A stretch of DNA of 64,000 bases from Rhopalosiphum padi. Lineage: Eukaryota > Arthropoda > Insecta > Hemiptera > Aphididae. The DNA lies in contig NC_083598.1 in assembly GCF_020882245.1 (NCBI RefSeq), positions 62,843,858 through 62,907,857 of the forward strand, written 5' to 3'. The notes below the pieces were generated by a model that did no database searches, was not told where the DNA came from, and saw only the letters and a program-made list of their open reading frames with translations. The translations under genes were made by a program, and so were the position numbers. Shown piece by piece: positions 10,930 to 25,186 of the stretch; the first letter of the stretch is position 1, and every line of letters starts with the position of its first letter.

Positions 10930-11283
10930 GACAATGGCCACACTGTAAATTTTGCTGCCGCCGGTTGCCATGAGTTACACCTATAGGCAACTCCGCTCTA
11001 CTACGACAGCCGCGGTCTGCCGCCCCACACACTCGTCTACAGTCGGTGCGTCGCTGTGTTTGTTGACGTTAAGTTTTGTTTTCCGTCGCTGTCGTCGCTG
11101 CCGTCGTCGTCGTTTTTCGTTTTCGTTTTTAGTATTTTTTTTTTTTTTTGTAGGCTTTTCTTTTTCTCTGTTTTTAAATTGTTTTTTCATTCGCAAATAC
11201 ACGAATCTCGGGATCTAGAATACATCTTGTTCGGACGTATTCCTGCAGCAGTAATGATATGACATCTCGCGAAAGAAACAAAC
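10930..11283 (+). promoter_or_regulatory. Candidate promoter and 5' untranslated exon of the EML gene
   Basis: This is the first strongly GC-enriched, CpG-containing block after the transposon-rich left end. It contains an initiator-like CTACAGTCGG near 11038, CT-rich repeats of GTCGTCG/CGTCGTCG, and a possible donor AAAC/GTGAGTAG at 11283/11284. The first coding exon of the EML gene (25187) has its own acceptor and an in-frame stop before its ATG, so at least one upstream untranslated exon must exist; this block is the best placed candidate. The splice link is inferred, not shown. Confidence 0.4.
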
Positions 11284-11559
11284 GTGAGTAGTATACATGA
11301 ATCAATCATAAAATTATCATTGCCATTAGATTTTATCGTCGTGTCGTCTACCTTTATCGCCTGTAGGAAGAACACTTGTTGCATAGAATTAGTTTACACA
11401 GGATTATGTTGTAGAATTGATTTTGGGCGAGTATCTAATTACTATTATATTCCTTTCCGCGAGTTCTCCTCTCGGTTATATTAAATTCACCTTACTGTAC
11501 CTGACTGGACCATCAATGTAGATTACCTATCTATAGTTTAATTTTGTTTCTGGTGAGCA

Positions 11560-11850
11560 ATGTCTGTAGACTGTGACGCCTGGTTGAATTCACACGGTGC
11601 GGCCGAAGAGAATCGTAGTTCGATTGCATCACCATCGGTTAAACGATCCAGACCGAAAAAAAATCGACATCTGTTTCGTTTCCAGGTACTATATACCTGG
11701 AAACAAGTAAATGACAACAAAAACAACTACAACTATAACAACAATAACAATGAAGACAAAAATATTATTATGGTTAGTGCCCACTCGACATGCGTGTCTG
11801 GTGCTTCACAATATCGTTTATTATCATCACGCGATAAGAAGACTATTTAA
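11560..11850 (+). CDS. Unrecognised 96-residue reading frame or alternative first exon
   Basis: It starts at a true ATG immediately after an in-frame TGA. The first 42 codons (MSVDCDAWLNSHGAAEE..., then basic KRSRPKKNRH) look coding-like and end at CAG/GTACTA, a weak donor in phase 0. Beyond it the frame becomes Asn-rich low complexity and stops at 11850. A phase-0 donor does not fit the phase-1 entry of the downstream EML exons, nor does phase 0 into the exon at 25187, where a stop follows at once. It could be a separate small protein, a 5' upstream frame of the EML transcript, or chance. A perfect 11-bp hairpin covers the putative donor. Confidence 0.3.
   Translation: MSVDCDAWLNSHGAAEENRSSIASPSVKRSRPKKNRHLFRFQVLYTWKQVNDNKNNYNYNNNNNEDKNIIMVSAHSTCVSGASQYRLLSSRDKKTI
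11678..11704. repeat. Perfect 11-bp inverted repeat with 5-nt loop
   Basis: GTTTCCAGGTA, loop CTATA, TACCTGGAAAC. The left arm contains a potential CAG/GTA splice junction. The hairpin could mask or create that junction in RNA. Confidence 0.85.
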
Positions 11851-12430
11851 AATATAATGTATGGACACCTGTAGTGATGGTGTAGTGGGTCGCGCATGTG
11901 TGCGATTATTCCGACTAGGTCGTGTACTCGTGTCGCTAAATCTTCGATAATTGTACATTAATTATATTGTTCGTGTCCATCATCATTCATCATATTTCAA
12001 TGTTTTTATATAAACTGTTGGGTAGTCGACGAAATGCGCACTTACGTGATAATATAGGCAGTAGGTAAGTATTATAGTTTGTCGAGATTTCGTCGAAAAT
12101 TTTCTTTTGGGTGTTGGGGCGCAATGCTGTTCGATTGAAAAACTGCGTTATTTGGTATACGTATAACACCGATTTGTGCTCGGAACGGTTTACGTTACCT
12201 AGAAAATATTGTTATCATGCAACGATTGCATTAGTTAATAATATTGTTACGAGTGAAGTACAAAATATGCGAGTGAATCTCGAAACTGGTATAGCCGATA
12301 TTATACATTATTTTTTGACATACGATGACAGACTTGAGTGTTAAAAGATTAACATAAAATACAACGACTTTAATACAATCGTAATAACAGTTCAAGTTGT
12401 ATTGTATAATAATTTTGTGTAGACAACCCA

Positions 12431-12431
12431 T

Positions 12432-12464
<33 letters not shown>

Positions 12465-12467
12465 CAC
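12431..12467. repeat. (CA)n(TA)n microsatellite
   Basis: About eight CA units running directly into TA units. Confidence 0.9.
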
Positions 12468-13762
12468 ATTTATATTGTGATTTGTGTTACATTCTACATG
12501 CCTAGTTAACATTTATCAGTGATAAATTATCATATATAAGTCACCTGCGCTTAGACAGTGTGTTAGTAACTGTAGTATGTAACAGGTGTTTATGTATGTT
12601 TTTAGTTTGTTTACTTTTTAGGGTTGTTAAAAATATCTCCTTTTTTGTAGAAACTACATTATTATTTTTGTTTCTATTATATATTATATTTTATATAACG
12701 TAAGCGAATTTTGTAAATTATTGTTATTATTATTGTTGGAAGACTATAATGGCAGTGTAATTTTTGCTGGCTAATCGGTTCTTATAATTCTTTAAATCAC
12801 GTGTGATCGAATATCTGTCGTTGAAAACTACGTTAAAATATTACTATAATATAGAAGTTACCCGCGTGATCTTTCATCATAATTATGTTTCATCACCGAC
12901 TAATGCGGAGAAAACCATTGTGTTTCTTGTTATTCAACCCGTAGTTAAACAAAATATGAACAGGCAATGGATCTTAATTGAAATTGTTGGCAGGTATACC
13001 TTAACTATACAATTCATCGAACGAACGTGCTATAGTCCAAATAATTACGACCGACAATCTTGTTCAGCTGAAATTTCCATAATGCGTTTTTTTACTTAAC
13101 ATTTTAATACGGTGACATCCTTGACGGTAGTTTATATTTATTGTAAAAAGTTATGAAAAATCGGTTAGAATTTCATCAACACGGTCGTTCGCGTATTGTG
13201 TCGATGCACTATGTATTTATATAATACGAGGACTACTGGTTTTCAAAAGAACCGTATAAAATGATTGGCGTCCTTCGATTACCGTCTAATAATGTAGTGC
13301 GTATTATCATACATGTACTTTTTTCGATCGCGTAGAGTGAGAGTCGCATGAAATAAACCTGATAGATATAATATTATTATTTATTACAGATACTATGAGC
13401 ATCCCATCATTGTTGTTGGCGTCTGTCGTCTGGTGGTTGGTGGGTTTATCAGGTGTGTCCCAAAAACTACCTTTACATTTTATAATGCAGTTGTAAAATA
13501 CACCGGACGCACCTGTTGGGAGTCTCGAATTCAAAGAAAAATGTATAGAATAAGATTAAGGTTTTTTCGATACTCTTTTATAACCAGATAACATTACAAA
13601 AATTGTTTTTCTTATGTTGCTTTGTGAGTGATATAGTTTTAGGCTTTATAATAAGCAGAGTTGTAGGTAATTTTGACAGTCATTATTCGATTTTTTGTTT
13701 GTTTATTTTTACAAAATATTGTCATAGGTAGGTACTTATAAAGTTATAAATTAACCTTACAG

Positions 13763-14153
13763 CAAGGGCGTCGTTTTTTTTTCGGGTATGCTAAGTATTA
13801 AGCGGGCCATTTTAAAATATTTCCAGGCCATATAAAAATAGATGTATTACGTATATGTACATTATTCTGCTTCCAATTATTTCTATACATCATGGACCAA
13901 ATCAATGCAGCATTAATATAAAATATATTAAAAATCAATTTAAAAACTAAAATACAATAAAAATAAAAATTGATAGCAAAATATTTGTTTATAACAAATA
14001 TAATTTTAAGTTGTAATCAAAATATTTAAAATGCAATTTAATTTAAATCATATTAATAATCGTGCATTATTTCATCAGGTGCAGGCCAATTGGAACTATT
14101 TTAAGAGTAAGGGGTGCAACCGCACACCCTGATCCCCCAAAATGACGCCCCTG
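13763..14153. mobile_element. Probable hAT-type MITE (about 391 bp)
   Basis: The left end CAAGGGCGTCGTTTT pairs with the right end AAAATGACGCCCCTG (reverse CAGGGGCGTCATTTT), 12 of 15. The sequence CTTACAG lies directly before the left end (13756-13762) and again at 14161-14167, seven bases past the right end, so the exact right boundary or duplication is uncertain. An inner CCCTGATCCCCC tract resembles that of the 10079 element. Confidence 0.55.
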
Positions 14154-14579
14154 TTAAAGGCTTACAGTTTCAAGTATAATGAACTTAAAATAAATATAAA
14201 TTTATAACGTTACTATGCTGCGATAAGAAATTCGAACTTTTTTACTATATAATAATTTTCTCTAAAGATAATTCATCATAAAAAGGGAAGGTTAGATATC
14301 TTAGGTAGGTATATATAATATATTAATATGTTATGGATAGCCGGTAATACTGACGCATCACTATCGAGTTGTACCATGCCCGTCTATTGATTACTGGTGA
14401 CGATGTCAATAACTACGCGCGAAGGGGGAATGTTTACGTAAACATGATGAATATATAATATATAGTACAACGACGATGACGATTATATCATCCGTAAATA
14501 TGATTGAACTCTTGTGGTTTGAAATGGAAAGAAGAAGAAAAAAATAAAACAAAATCAAACGCTACAATGATTAACTGAC

Positions 14580-15780
14580 TGCGGCGACGACGGCAGTAGC
14601 CATGACCCGTTTTACCCTATCGGACCGACCGAGAGACAATATTATATTATTATATACGCACGACGAGAAATTAGTTTAAGGCGTAGGTATACACCTCCAC
14701 CCCCGCCGCCACCGTCACCGTACGTAAGTTACAGCTGCGGCTGCAGTTACCGGCAGCCAGTCAGATTCCTTTTTATCTATTATATACAAATATGGTGCCG
14801 ATATTCCACCTTCACCGTGCACTACTATACCACTGTATATATATATAAATAATATAATAACGTACGTGGCCTGTTTCTCAACGCGCGCGATCATGCACGC
14901 AGCGCGCACCTTATATTATACATCGTCGTAAACTCGGTAAGGTCTGCATACTTGGCGACAAAATCTTCACGTATCCTCGAACCGCCTCCACTCACTATCA
15001 CTGTGTATATATTCTGAACGAGCTGTGGTGAATCTAACATAACCTCGGTTTCGAAGTTGTGTCATATATCTAACGCTTTCCTGAGCGTTCGCGCATTTAA
15101 GCATATTATATGAATTTACAATATGTTACACTTACACATATATATATATAAATATTATTATTCAAACTTTTTGGTTTTATTTATTAAAATTCATTGGCCG
15201 TCAACGGAGTGACGCGCGAGGTATGACTCCTATTTTTATGTTTATTAATTTTCTACTATTAGGTATAATGTATAACTGTTAAGTTTCTGCACGTGGCAAA
15301 AAACCAGTCGGCACCGTTTATATATTTTCTGTTCTTTCGTCCGCCACCGCGCAATGTATATGTATATAGGTATATAGTATATTACCTACAGTACATCTCA
15401 CCTCCATCATTTACGCGTTCTCTATATAAATATAAATGATGACGAGACTTGAGATTATATACCTATGTGTGCGTGTGTGTATATACCTGCATTATACGTC
15501 ATGTTCACGATAATAATAATATCTGTAAGATATTTCCATCACGTAGGAACGAAAGTGTGCTGCGTCGCGACCGGAATGATATGAGATCCTCTGCCGCGCG
15601 TCATATTACGCGTACACGATTCCGGGGAACCTGTTTTCCTCGTCGGACGGATGGACGACGCCATTGTAAACAATTTTTTTCCCACTGGCCGTCGGCGGGG
15701 ACGACGACGACAACGACGGACGGACGAGAATTTATGCCGCTCACCACCGGGGCACACCTTACGCCGCCGCCGTGAGTCGT
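14580..15780. other. GC-richer island in the first large intron
   Basis: CpG-containing patches at 14580-14720, 14870-14900 and 15540-15775 stand out from AT-rich DNA. The last ends at a strong donor-like CCGCC/GTGAGTCG (15771/15772), preceded by a short ATG frame from 15734 (MPLTTGAHLTPP) that would exit in phase 2, compatible with the EML exons at 37030, 39933 and 56568. It may be an alternative first exon or a regulatory island. Longer frames here start at non-ATG codons and look random. Confidence 0.3.
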
Positions 15781-16099
15781 GTTCATTAACCTAACCCCAC
15801 TCCCACTTACTCATTACTCACTATATAATCTATTAGTATGCGCGGGGGCCATTGTCTTTTTTCGGTTTCGCACGTTTATAATATATAAGTATATAAAACG
15901 AGGAATAATGAGAAACGTCCAACGCGGGCCTCATCATCGTGATAATTATTATATGATATATCAGATACACTATAGTATAGCCAGTATAGGTATTATGTAG
16001 ATACTGAGGATAAAAACAAAACAATTGACGCGGTCGAAAAAGCGAAACGCATAAGAAACGTTCTCCTGTAACTAGAGGAAGTGATGCATCTTGTAGCAC

Positions 16100-19000
16100 G
16101 GCAGAGAAATTGATGGCGGTGGCGTTATGGTGGTAATAATCTTACTATAATATTTGGATTTCGGACGATGCTACTAGAAATATAATGTAATGTACAATAC
16201 GTCTAGTCTATGTATAAAGCGGGAGTATTGTGCACTGTGCATAATTTAAATATAAAGCTATATAGGTAGTGATAAAAAGAAAATGTTTCAAAAGTGAAAA
16301 TCCTACATTATAATTACTGCAGTCGATTAAAAAAAACGAGTATGCTGTAATCGTATTGCGGCAGAAGTAGGTATACATTATATAGGTTTATGCGATTACG
16401 ACGTACAGTTGTTCACGTTTCCGTGTCGCGATCGCGCCGTATAAACCGCGACGATAAATTGATATTATCATCGTTTTTTTTTTTTTAATGTTATATACGT
16501 AAATACAATAAAGTGTTTGCTCGCGGAAAAAGAAAAACCATTACTAAGATTGAAAAACTGCATTTCGATTCATTGTTCATCGTCGTCCTCATCCGGTTAG
16601 GTAGATGTATATAATGTGTTTATTAGGAGTATTGCAATATAGTAGTGGAAGTAGTAGTTTTGTCGTGATTGAATAGAACGACGAGTGAATGGAATGATCA
16701 TTTTATAAACCGGGAGGCCCATGACCGCTGGAGACATCACGTACATTGTCCAATATTATTTTACTGAACATAATCATTATTAAATATTTTTATTATTATT
16801 GTATATCTATTAACTAGCAATTTTCTATTTTATAAAACGCACGTGTTTCTGTACCTATGAACTTGGTTCGCGTGTCTAAACATGTTTACATATAGCATAT
16901 GAAATTATATGTAGTCATGTAGGTATCTAGGTATAGTGACAAAAATTTTACTTGACAGTCGATGATGCATTTTGCCGTGTTTAGACTATCAATGGTTTAA
17001 TATTATAACGTACTGCAAGTGGTTTTGAAACCGGACAAACTGAAATTATTGCAGCGTGGACAATCTCTTTCATTTGCCAGTGGTGGTGATTAGGGGGCAT
17101 ACCTCTGCACTCGGTAGGAACGGGTCACGAATCTATGTGCGTTTCATCATTCCTAAAGTCATTACTATCCATTACGGTCTAAATAATATGACAGAAGTAA
17201 TAATGATTGTCTTATTGGCCAAATATTATTCATAGACATTTATATACTATATATAGTATACCTATAGATAGTAATGTTTTCGTTCTTTTTACATAAAAAA
17301 AAATATATATATATTAGTGCACAATCCCACTTTAATATAGAAACCTTAAAAATTGAAAATGATAGTTATTAAACTCTATTTGGAAACTATTTCCATTGAT
17401 ATATTTTATATTTTAAATTTTATTTTTTTCTTTGAAATGCTTATAAAATTAGACATTATAATTAATAGTATAGGTATAGACTATAGACAAATGTATAGGT
17501 ATTACTATTATTATATTATATATTATATTATATTACACATTAATTCTTAACGGGTAGCCCTACATTTATTATTGTATCACCATTTGAAAGGGACTACGAT
17601 AATTCCTATAACTACCTACGATGCATAAAATAAGATGTTAAATGTTAGTAAAAGTTAAAGGCTAAAGCCTAAAGTTATAACATTTTAGAATCGGTTGGAA
17701 CTTAGAATTAATCATACTTATTATACATCAATATGTTAAGGTCTTTACGGTATTATGGTATTTTATAGTTTTATTAATTTATTGAGTTTGCATGACTGAT
17801 TATAATGGTCATATGGGTTCTTAAATAATTTTATTTAGAAGAGGATCGATGCACATACTCGTATATATAGGTACAAATTATTTGTTATTTTTGTGATATG
17901 TAATTGTGTGCAATGGCGGTGCAAATAAAACATTTACGCACGTTCGTATAAATTGAATACGCTTTGAACATTTATTGTGGTCATCCATGCCTGTTACCTA
18001 TTTGTGTTTAAAAACTATTTATGATGTCTTTCCTGGGCTGGCAGTTAATAGAAACAATATGCATCACTTATATGCAAAAAAGTTCGTGTCACCACTGGAT
18101 TTATGACTAGTGTGATATATTATTATATACCTATAGGTGCCGTTAATCTTCAAATGAAATTATTTTACGACTGAAAACTCAAGAGCCAATCATTACTATT
18201 TGTATGTATTTTAAAATTCCCTAGAAATTTGTACAGGTATTAGATATTATGTATGTTTCTGTTGATATTTAATGGTTATATTTTATATGTCTTCTAAGGT
18301 ATAAAATAATAATATGCCGGATATTATTTAGTTGATGTAATTGTCTAGAACAAATTTATAATTTCAGGTTATCTATTTTATGTTATTTTATTAAACAATA
18401 AGATACATGTTTACAGTTCAAGTTCGTGTACTTTATTATATATAAACTGCATTTGAAATAATTTACTAAAATACACTAAAAAATAGTTCCTGATCAAATT
18501 TAATAAGAAAATTTAAAAAAAATATGATTTTTTGTTATATTGTCTGGGAGGTTTGATTATACAATATGAATAATTGTATAAGTATTATTATAATTGATAA
18601 AATACATAAGTTTTTAAATATTCTTTTATATTAATGCATTTTATTATACATTTTAATTTATATAAGTATTATATCTTCAGTAATTAAAATAATACTATAT
18701 TATAGGTACCTATGTGTTTACAATTGTATTAATATTTGTTAAGATTTGATGTTTTTGTTTATCGCCTATTGATTTTCTGTTTTTGATGACATATTCAAAT
18801 CTGTTTTCAGAATTCTTATTGCTTTATCATATCAATCGGTACGTTGGAAATAGAACACGTCTATAATTGTATAATATTGCGCGTGTAGGTATTAAACAAA
18901 AACAGTAAATCACCGCTTCCAATCCCCTTTATCGGTTTAATCAAAAGCTCGATATCGTGTTCTTTGTTATAATTCGTCGACTTTACTTAAAGAGAAGTCA

Positions 19001-22000
19001 TGGATTTTATATTTTTATTAGACCTGTTATAACATATTTGTAATAAAGCCGGCAAGACTTGTGAGAAAGAATTTTTTATTAAACAGGAATCATGTGAACT
19101 TGAACAATCAAGTTAGAATTTGATTGTTTCAAAATGTATTGCATAACATGTTTTCAACAATTAACATTTAACTCAGTAATTTTTTTGTTGTGCCAAATAA
19201 ATTAAAAGTTTTAAGTAAAACAATTTTATTTTAATTGATAACAAACCATAATGGAAAAAAAATATCATATAATTGTTACAGACTACTGATTTTTGCGTGT
19301 GAATGTTGTATAAAGATGTAAAATTAATTATAGTTCACATCATATTCTGTATTAATGTAATAATTATGAATGAACATTGAATTAACCGACTTACTACTCA
19401 AAAAACAATATGTGTAAGACGAAAAACAGTTGTTATCGTGCACACGTTTATTTTTATTATTTATGAATTATTATGATATATAAAAAATTATATTGGAAAT
19501 GAGACCCGAGTATAGTACAGAATTATGCATGTTTGCTAGTGACATTGTTTATATTATATTACATAACAATATAGATCTCACAGTGTTTAATGCGGGATTG
19601 ATTTAGGTCACATACCAGTGTTTGTACAACGACAGCAATGATGCATATAGTGTTGTTATGGATTGGCTTTTAACCCGGACCAGCTGTATATTGTGTTGGG
19701 GTTGGCTAGTTTAAGCGTTAGCCATTTTGATTTAATACAAACACACAATATAATGATGCCTTCTGTGAACCGGTAAAATCATCTCTCGGCCCACTTTCCA
19801 ACAACGGATATCCGTTCGTTATTCTAATACATAGATCTATCTATTTATACATATATATATACACACACAATATAAGTATATGAATATAGTCTGCACAAAA
19901 GACACTGATGGTAATTGTCGAATCGTTTTACTCTTGTCCGTCGGCCGTATGACCCACAGTCTATGTGACTATGTGTAACCTAAGCCGAAACACAAAACAA
20001 AACTGCGTACGCTTGCCGTATGTTGTATTACCTAGGAAGATTAAGTCATGCGCATACGCAAATACATCTAACTGGAGAGTTTGAATTGTCGTATAGAAGT
20101 CGACCAAAATCATAATCTGCAGTTGCCTATTTAACATAGGTATATGAATGTATATTTATTAGAAATCTATTTATTATTATTTTTGTGTGTGTGTATTTGT
20201 GTGTACCTACTTTGTATGTAAAGTAAATACCTAAATATTCAACTCATTATTTTTAGGTTGTCCAGATGTAATTTATTCATAATTCTGTTTTGAATAATTG
20301 AAAAGTATTTTTATGTTAAATAGGGAGGGTGTATATATTTTTTGAATTTTATCACAATATACATGAATAATTAACTAATGAAGTATGTAACATGTAAGTA
20401 ACTAATAAGTAATAATATATTATGTGCCTATATGTATCGTATGATGGTTTTATACTTTTTTTTTACTTTTAGACGTATGAGTAATGAATTGATACATAAT
20501 AATAATATGCTTATTTTATTCAAAAGAAAAATGTATTTCCATGACATGATTATGAAAATCTGCAGTTTTGGTAGTATATTGTGTAGGTATATCATAAATC
20601 ATGTATCTATCAATGACTGATGAGTCGAGTTTAGTATGTCATTTTTGATATAAAATAAACTTATAACAGGTTATTATTAAATTTTATATTATGAATTATT
20701 TCATAATTTTTAGCTATAATTAGATTTAATTTAATTTAGATTTTAGATATTTAGAAATGGATGTTTATAATTTATTCTTTAGATGTCATGTCATGTTGAT
20801 GGTATTGAAACCTACCTTATAGACTATTGGGATTCCGCTGTGATTCATTAATATCTTCTTCTGATCATTTCGTACGATTGCTTTGTTACCGTTTTCAACA
20901 ACCAAATTGTTCTTGGCTGTATAATATTCAAATGACATTATTGTGCGAAGTTCAGTGTAAAAATTGTATCCCCTCTTGAAGGTTAGTGTAACGGGTTAAA
21001 TCGTTAAACAACTGTTGATGGACTAAATGAAAAATTGAGGCACAGTAGTTTTTTTGCTAAGAGATTTTATTGATATATCTAGCTATAAAATTACTAGGTG
21101 TATTGAAATCATTTTTCTTGCAAGTTACACAGCTGAAAATCTGTCAGCATATTTTTTGTTATCTATATAGTCGAGTGTTTATAGTATTTCTGGTTAGTAG
21201 AACATTCTTTCTATACCTACTCCAGTTATATGTCAATATTAAAGGTATAGGTACCTATATATAATATTTTTACGAATGATATTGTTTACATAATATGTAT
21301 TATATACTTTATTATTTTGATTTAGTTAAAGTAGGAGAGTAAAAAAATATTTTTTTAAATGATTTGATATAATTCCATTTTACTTTATGTAAAAAAAAAA
21401 ATAAATATTTTTCGATTTATTATGGTAAAGTTAGTTATTTAAATGTGTTTTAGTATAGCAATGTTTAAAAATTCTTACCGTGATAAATTATGTCTTCAGA
21501 TTTTCAATGTCACACAATCATACAATGATATATAATAAATTTTGAAGTAAAAAATATAATTGACCTATTAACAAGTTTTCCAAAAGATTATATATGTAAG
21601 AGAAAATTGTTAATTTTTATCAATAATTTATTTTATATTTAAAAATTACATTAAATATGTTATGATTAAAGGATCATATTATGGAAGCAGTAGTTCATAT
21701 AATCACAAGTACAATATCGACATTTTGTCAAAAATTATTAATAATACACAAGCAGTTTTAATCCAATTAATCATGTAAAATATAAAATTAAAAATTATAT
21801 ATCTGTATTTTAAGTTTTAACCCTTCTAATATGATCATGACAATTTTCACTCTATATACTTATTAAAATACTTGTATGTCAGTAGATACAATAACACGGG
21901 TATTATATTCAGTAAATAATCGAGTGGATAATGTTTACTATATGTTTAAATATCTTATTTATATAATAAAAGATAATTATTAATTCAATTTCATTTTTGA

Positions 22001-23523
22001 TTACAAAGTATTTTAATATTATTCATAATTCCCAATCAATGCATACAATTTTCAGTGTATAAAATATTTAAATTTATATAAAAAAAAATTGTGTGGAATA
22101 ATTATAATAAAAGCGTTTGAGCATTCATCGTAGATTTATATCTATGCATGAATTGTTTTTTATTATTATGTATAATAATAGCCAGAACTATAGTATATTA
22201 CCTATATTAGCATAACAAATCAATTTCAATTTTAATTCATAATTACTTTTACTTTTTTATTTTATCGAGTAATTAAATTTATTTCTGTATAATATATGAT
22301 GTATACAATGATACCATTTCATTTATAATTTTTATTACTTTAAAGATTTCACACATAAACTTCTTATAAAACTGTAGATAACATTTTTATTTAAGTGTTG
22401 TGTTTTTATTTTTTTTTTTTTTGACAAGCTTCACCAGGCATGAAATCACTTTTCATTATTTTTGACATACATTCTGAATGTTGCGTAAATTGCTATTTTA
22501 TTGGTATTAAAAAAAATAAACAAATAAAACAATGCGGTGTTATTGAATAATTATTGAAATATAGCCGACTACGTTCAAATCGCTAAACGATTACAATAAT
22601 AATTCAGTAGGTACTCAGTGGTGAATTTTTTCAATTACAGTTATATTGTAATAAATTGTAGACTGTTCGATCACTTTTTGTTTTAATTCCTGTACCTACC
22701 TTTTTTTAATTATCTGTTGAGGCTTCAATAACTGCAGGTTATTAACCTATTTTAAAATTAAATTAAGTACGAATTATAACTAATACATTATTTAATAATA
22801 AGGATTATTACGTCGTTATAACAAATTCGTAGTACCTTTTTATAATTTTTTAGTTTACGCTTATTATATTAAGAGCATGTATATTTATTATACTATATGT
22901 CTATATCAAGTGTAAAGATGATAGTTTCGATGTTTTCTTCGTTGATATGTAAGTGAATAACAGTGCTCATATTTAAGATGATGAAATGTGGGGTTTATTA
23001 ATTATTTTATTGATGGTTATTCTTCTGTGGGGATCATAACTTATTATTTGAAATAAGAAGTTAAATAGCTTAGCCATTTTGGTTTTAATACCATTTTGGT
23101 CAATACAAATATTAACTTTTCGACTATATTTTTTTTTTTTTTAATAAACCATGCGAACTAGTTTTTTTCTACGTGAAATCATTTATATTTATATTTGAGA
23201 AATATTTTTTAATGTATCCATTCGTAAATGTGATAAAATTGTTAGATAAAAAGTTGATACTGTTTATAGTTATTATATTAAACAAAAATACCCTTATTGG
23301 TTTGAGTTCTTCATCTAATTTATAAATGATTTATGTAGAGAGATTAGGTTTTGATCGAAATTTAGGTTTTTTGATTAGACTATTATTTTATGTACCTTTC
23401 TTTTTCTTTTTATTATATAAATAAACGAACCATATTTTACATTTACATAATAACCTTGAATGAATTAAAATAATAAACTTCTTCCTATATGAAGACAGAC
23501 ATTAATACACTTATAAACAGAAT

Positions 23524-23592
<69 letters not shown>

Positions 23593-25186
23593 TTAATAAA
23601 AGTAACACTGGATCTATAGTGAAAGTAAAAAAATGCATTTATATGGAGTGTTATTTTTTTGTTTATTTGCACAAACCGCGTTGGTTCATGTTTATTCAGC
23701 TTTTGTTTTCCTTTCATTCGGCTTAATAATTTCGATTCTATGTTTAATGGCTTAAGTTAGTTTATGTATCTAAGTATCTTATGTAATTACTTTCAATTAC
23801 CGAAAAATGTTTGCTGCTATCACATTAACGTAGTAAATTGATACTAATGATTTTTGAAGATAGTTTAAAATTTTAAATCAAGGTTTAAATGCAATAGGAT
23901 ATAGGTAATAGAACTAATAAAAGTATTGCTTACAAATTAAAAAAATATATTAATTAACATTTGACTACGAAGAAATTTTTATTTAAACATACTACGCACA
24001 CCTTTTTGCATTCTCTATAACTTTTATTCATTATGTGGGTCGCTCCACATGCATATACATAATAAGTCATTCTGTATCGAGCTGATTGGAATATTGATCA
24101 CGCAAGAATGTCCCGACTTAATTTACTTCCGGGAGCGTATAAATACAATAGATTTGTTTTAGCATACCAATTATAGTTATGATCTATTATGTAATATTTG
24201 ATTTTGTATTTTTTTTTTGAAAATTATTTGAACTCTTGACTAATATTAAAAATGCACGTATTTACTTACATTAACTATATTATCCTATGACATCTTAATA
24301 TGTATATTGTATATGTGTATCATCGAGAATAGTTATTCTGATTAATTGATAAATGTTGTAGAGATAGCTCTAATCATAGATATTGAACATACGTTTTGTT
24401 TAGATAAAGTTTATATTGTTAATTTTATAAGTTAATCTTGCTTTAAAATTATTTCTATTGCCATTATCATGATTTCTTTATTTAGATGGACGAGTATAAT
24501 CCATAACGAGAAAAACCTGTATGTTATTTTTGGTCGACATAATTTCAATAGATGTCTTGTAACTTATAATAATGGTTGTATTTTGTAAAAATGAGAGTTA
24601 TGACGTCTTGTTATGGATTGAGCAATGACTAGTTGAAAATATATAAACTAAGTAGCTTTAAGCATATATTATTTGAATTTTATGAGGGTATACAGTAGAA
24701 ATATTATATTTATAGTGTAATGTACTAATGTGTAACGTGTTATGAATCATTAATATATAGCAGCTTCTGTTGAAAATTTCAAATACTACAAAAAAAGTAA
24801 TTTACCATTTGCATATTTTATTTGTACGAAATCAAGCAACTAATTAGATTCAAGTCTATATGTTTTAGAAAGTTATTCCTAATATATAGGTATTTGATTT
24901 TAATATTTTTATTTTAGGAGTAACCTATACATTAAACCACTTTCGGCTACTTGGAAATTGAACAATTGTTAATTGATAAAATATAAATTTGATATATTTA
25001 CTCAAGGTGTAGGTATTTAGTCATTTAGACTATAACATTTAAAATCATTTTATACTGAATATTTTTTTTGTCGCGAGAATGAATATTAGTTTGTGTCCCT
25101 AGTTTATTTTGTTTATGATACATTATTTTATTTATTTATTTAAAAAAATTTGTTTTGTTAATTTAAGTAAATATTTATTTTTTCAG
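16100..25186. other. AT-rich intron-like DNA
   Basis: No exon, RNA gene or delimited transposon was recognised. Contains homopolymer runs, dispersed TAGGTA motifs and one long CA microsatellite (23525-23588). Listed open frames are short and mostly low-complexity. Confidence 0.5.
23525..23588. repeat. (AC)32 microsatellite
   Basis: About 64 bp of uninterrupted AC dinucleotides ending in CACAGA. The apparent Cys-Val minus-strand frame across it is only the repeat being translated. Confidence 0.97.

Noticed and set aside
15449..15786. Overlapping frames of 61-108 residues on both strands
   Set aside because: Non-ATG starts or antisense to one another. They arise from stop-poor GC-rich sequence. 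Only the short donor-ending ATG piece was kept as a weak candidate.
23511..23717. 68-residue minus-strand frame with a Cys-Val run
   Set aside because: A translation of the AC microsatellite.
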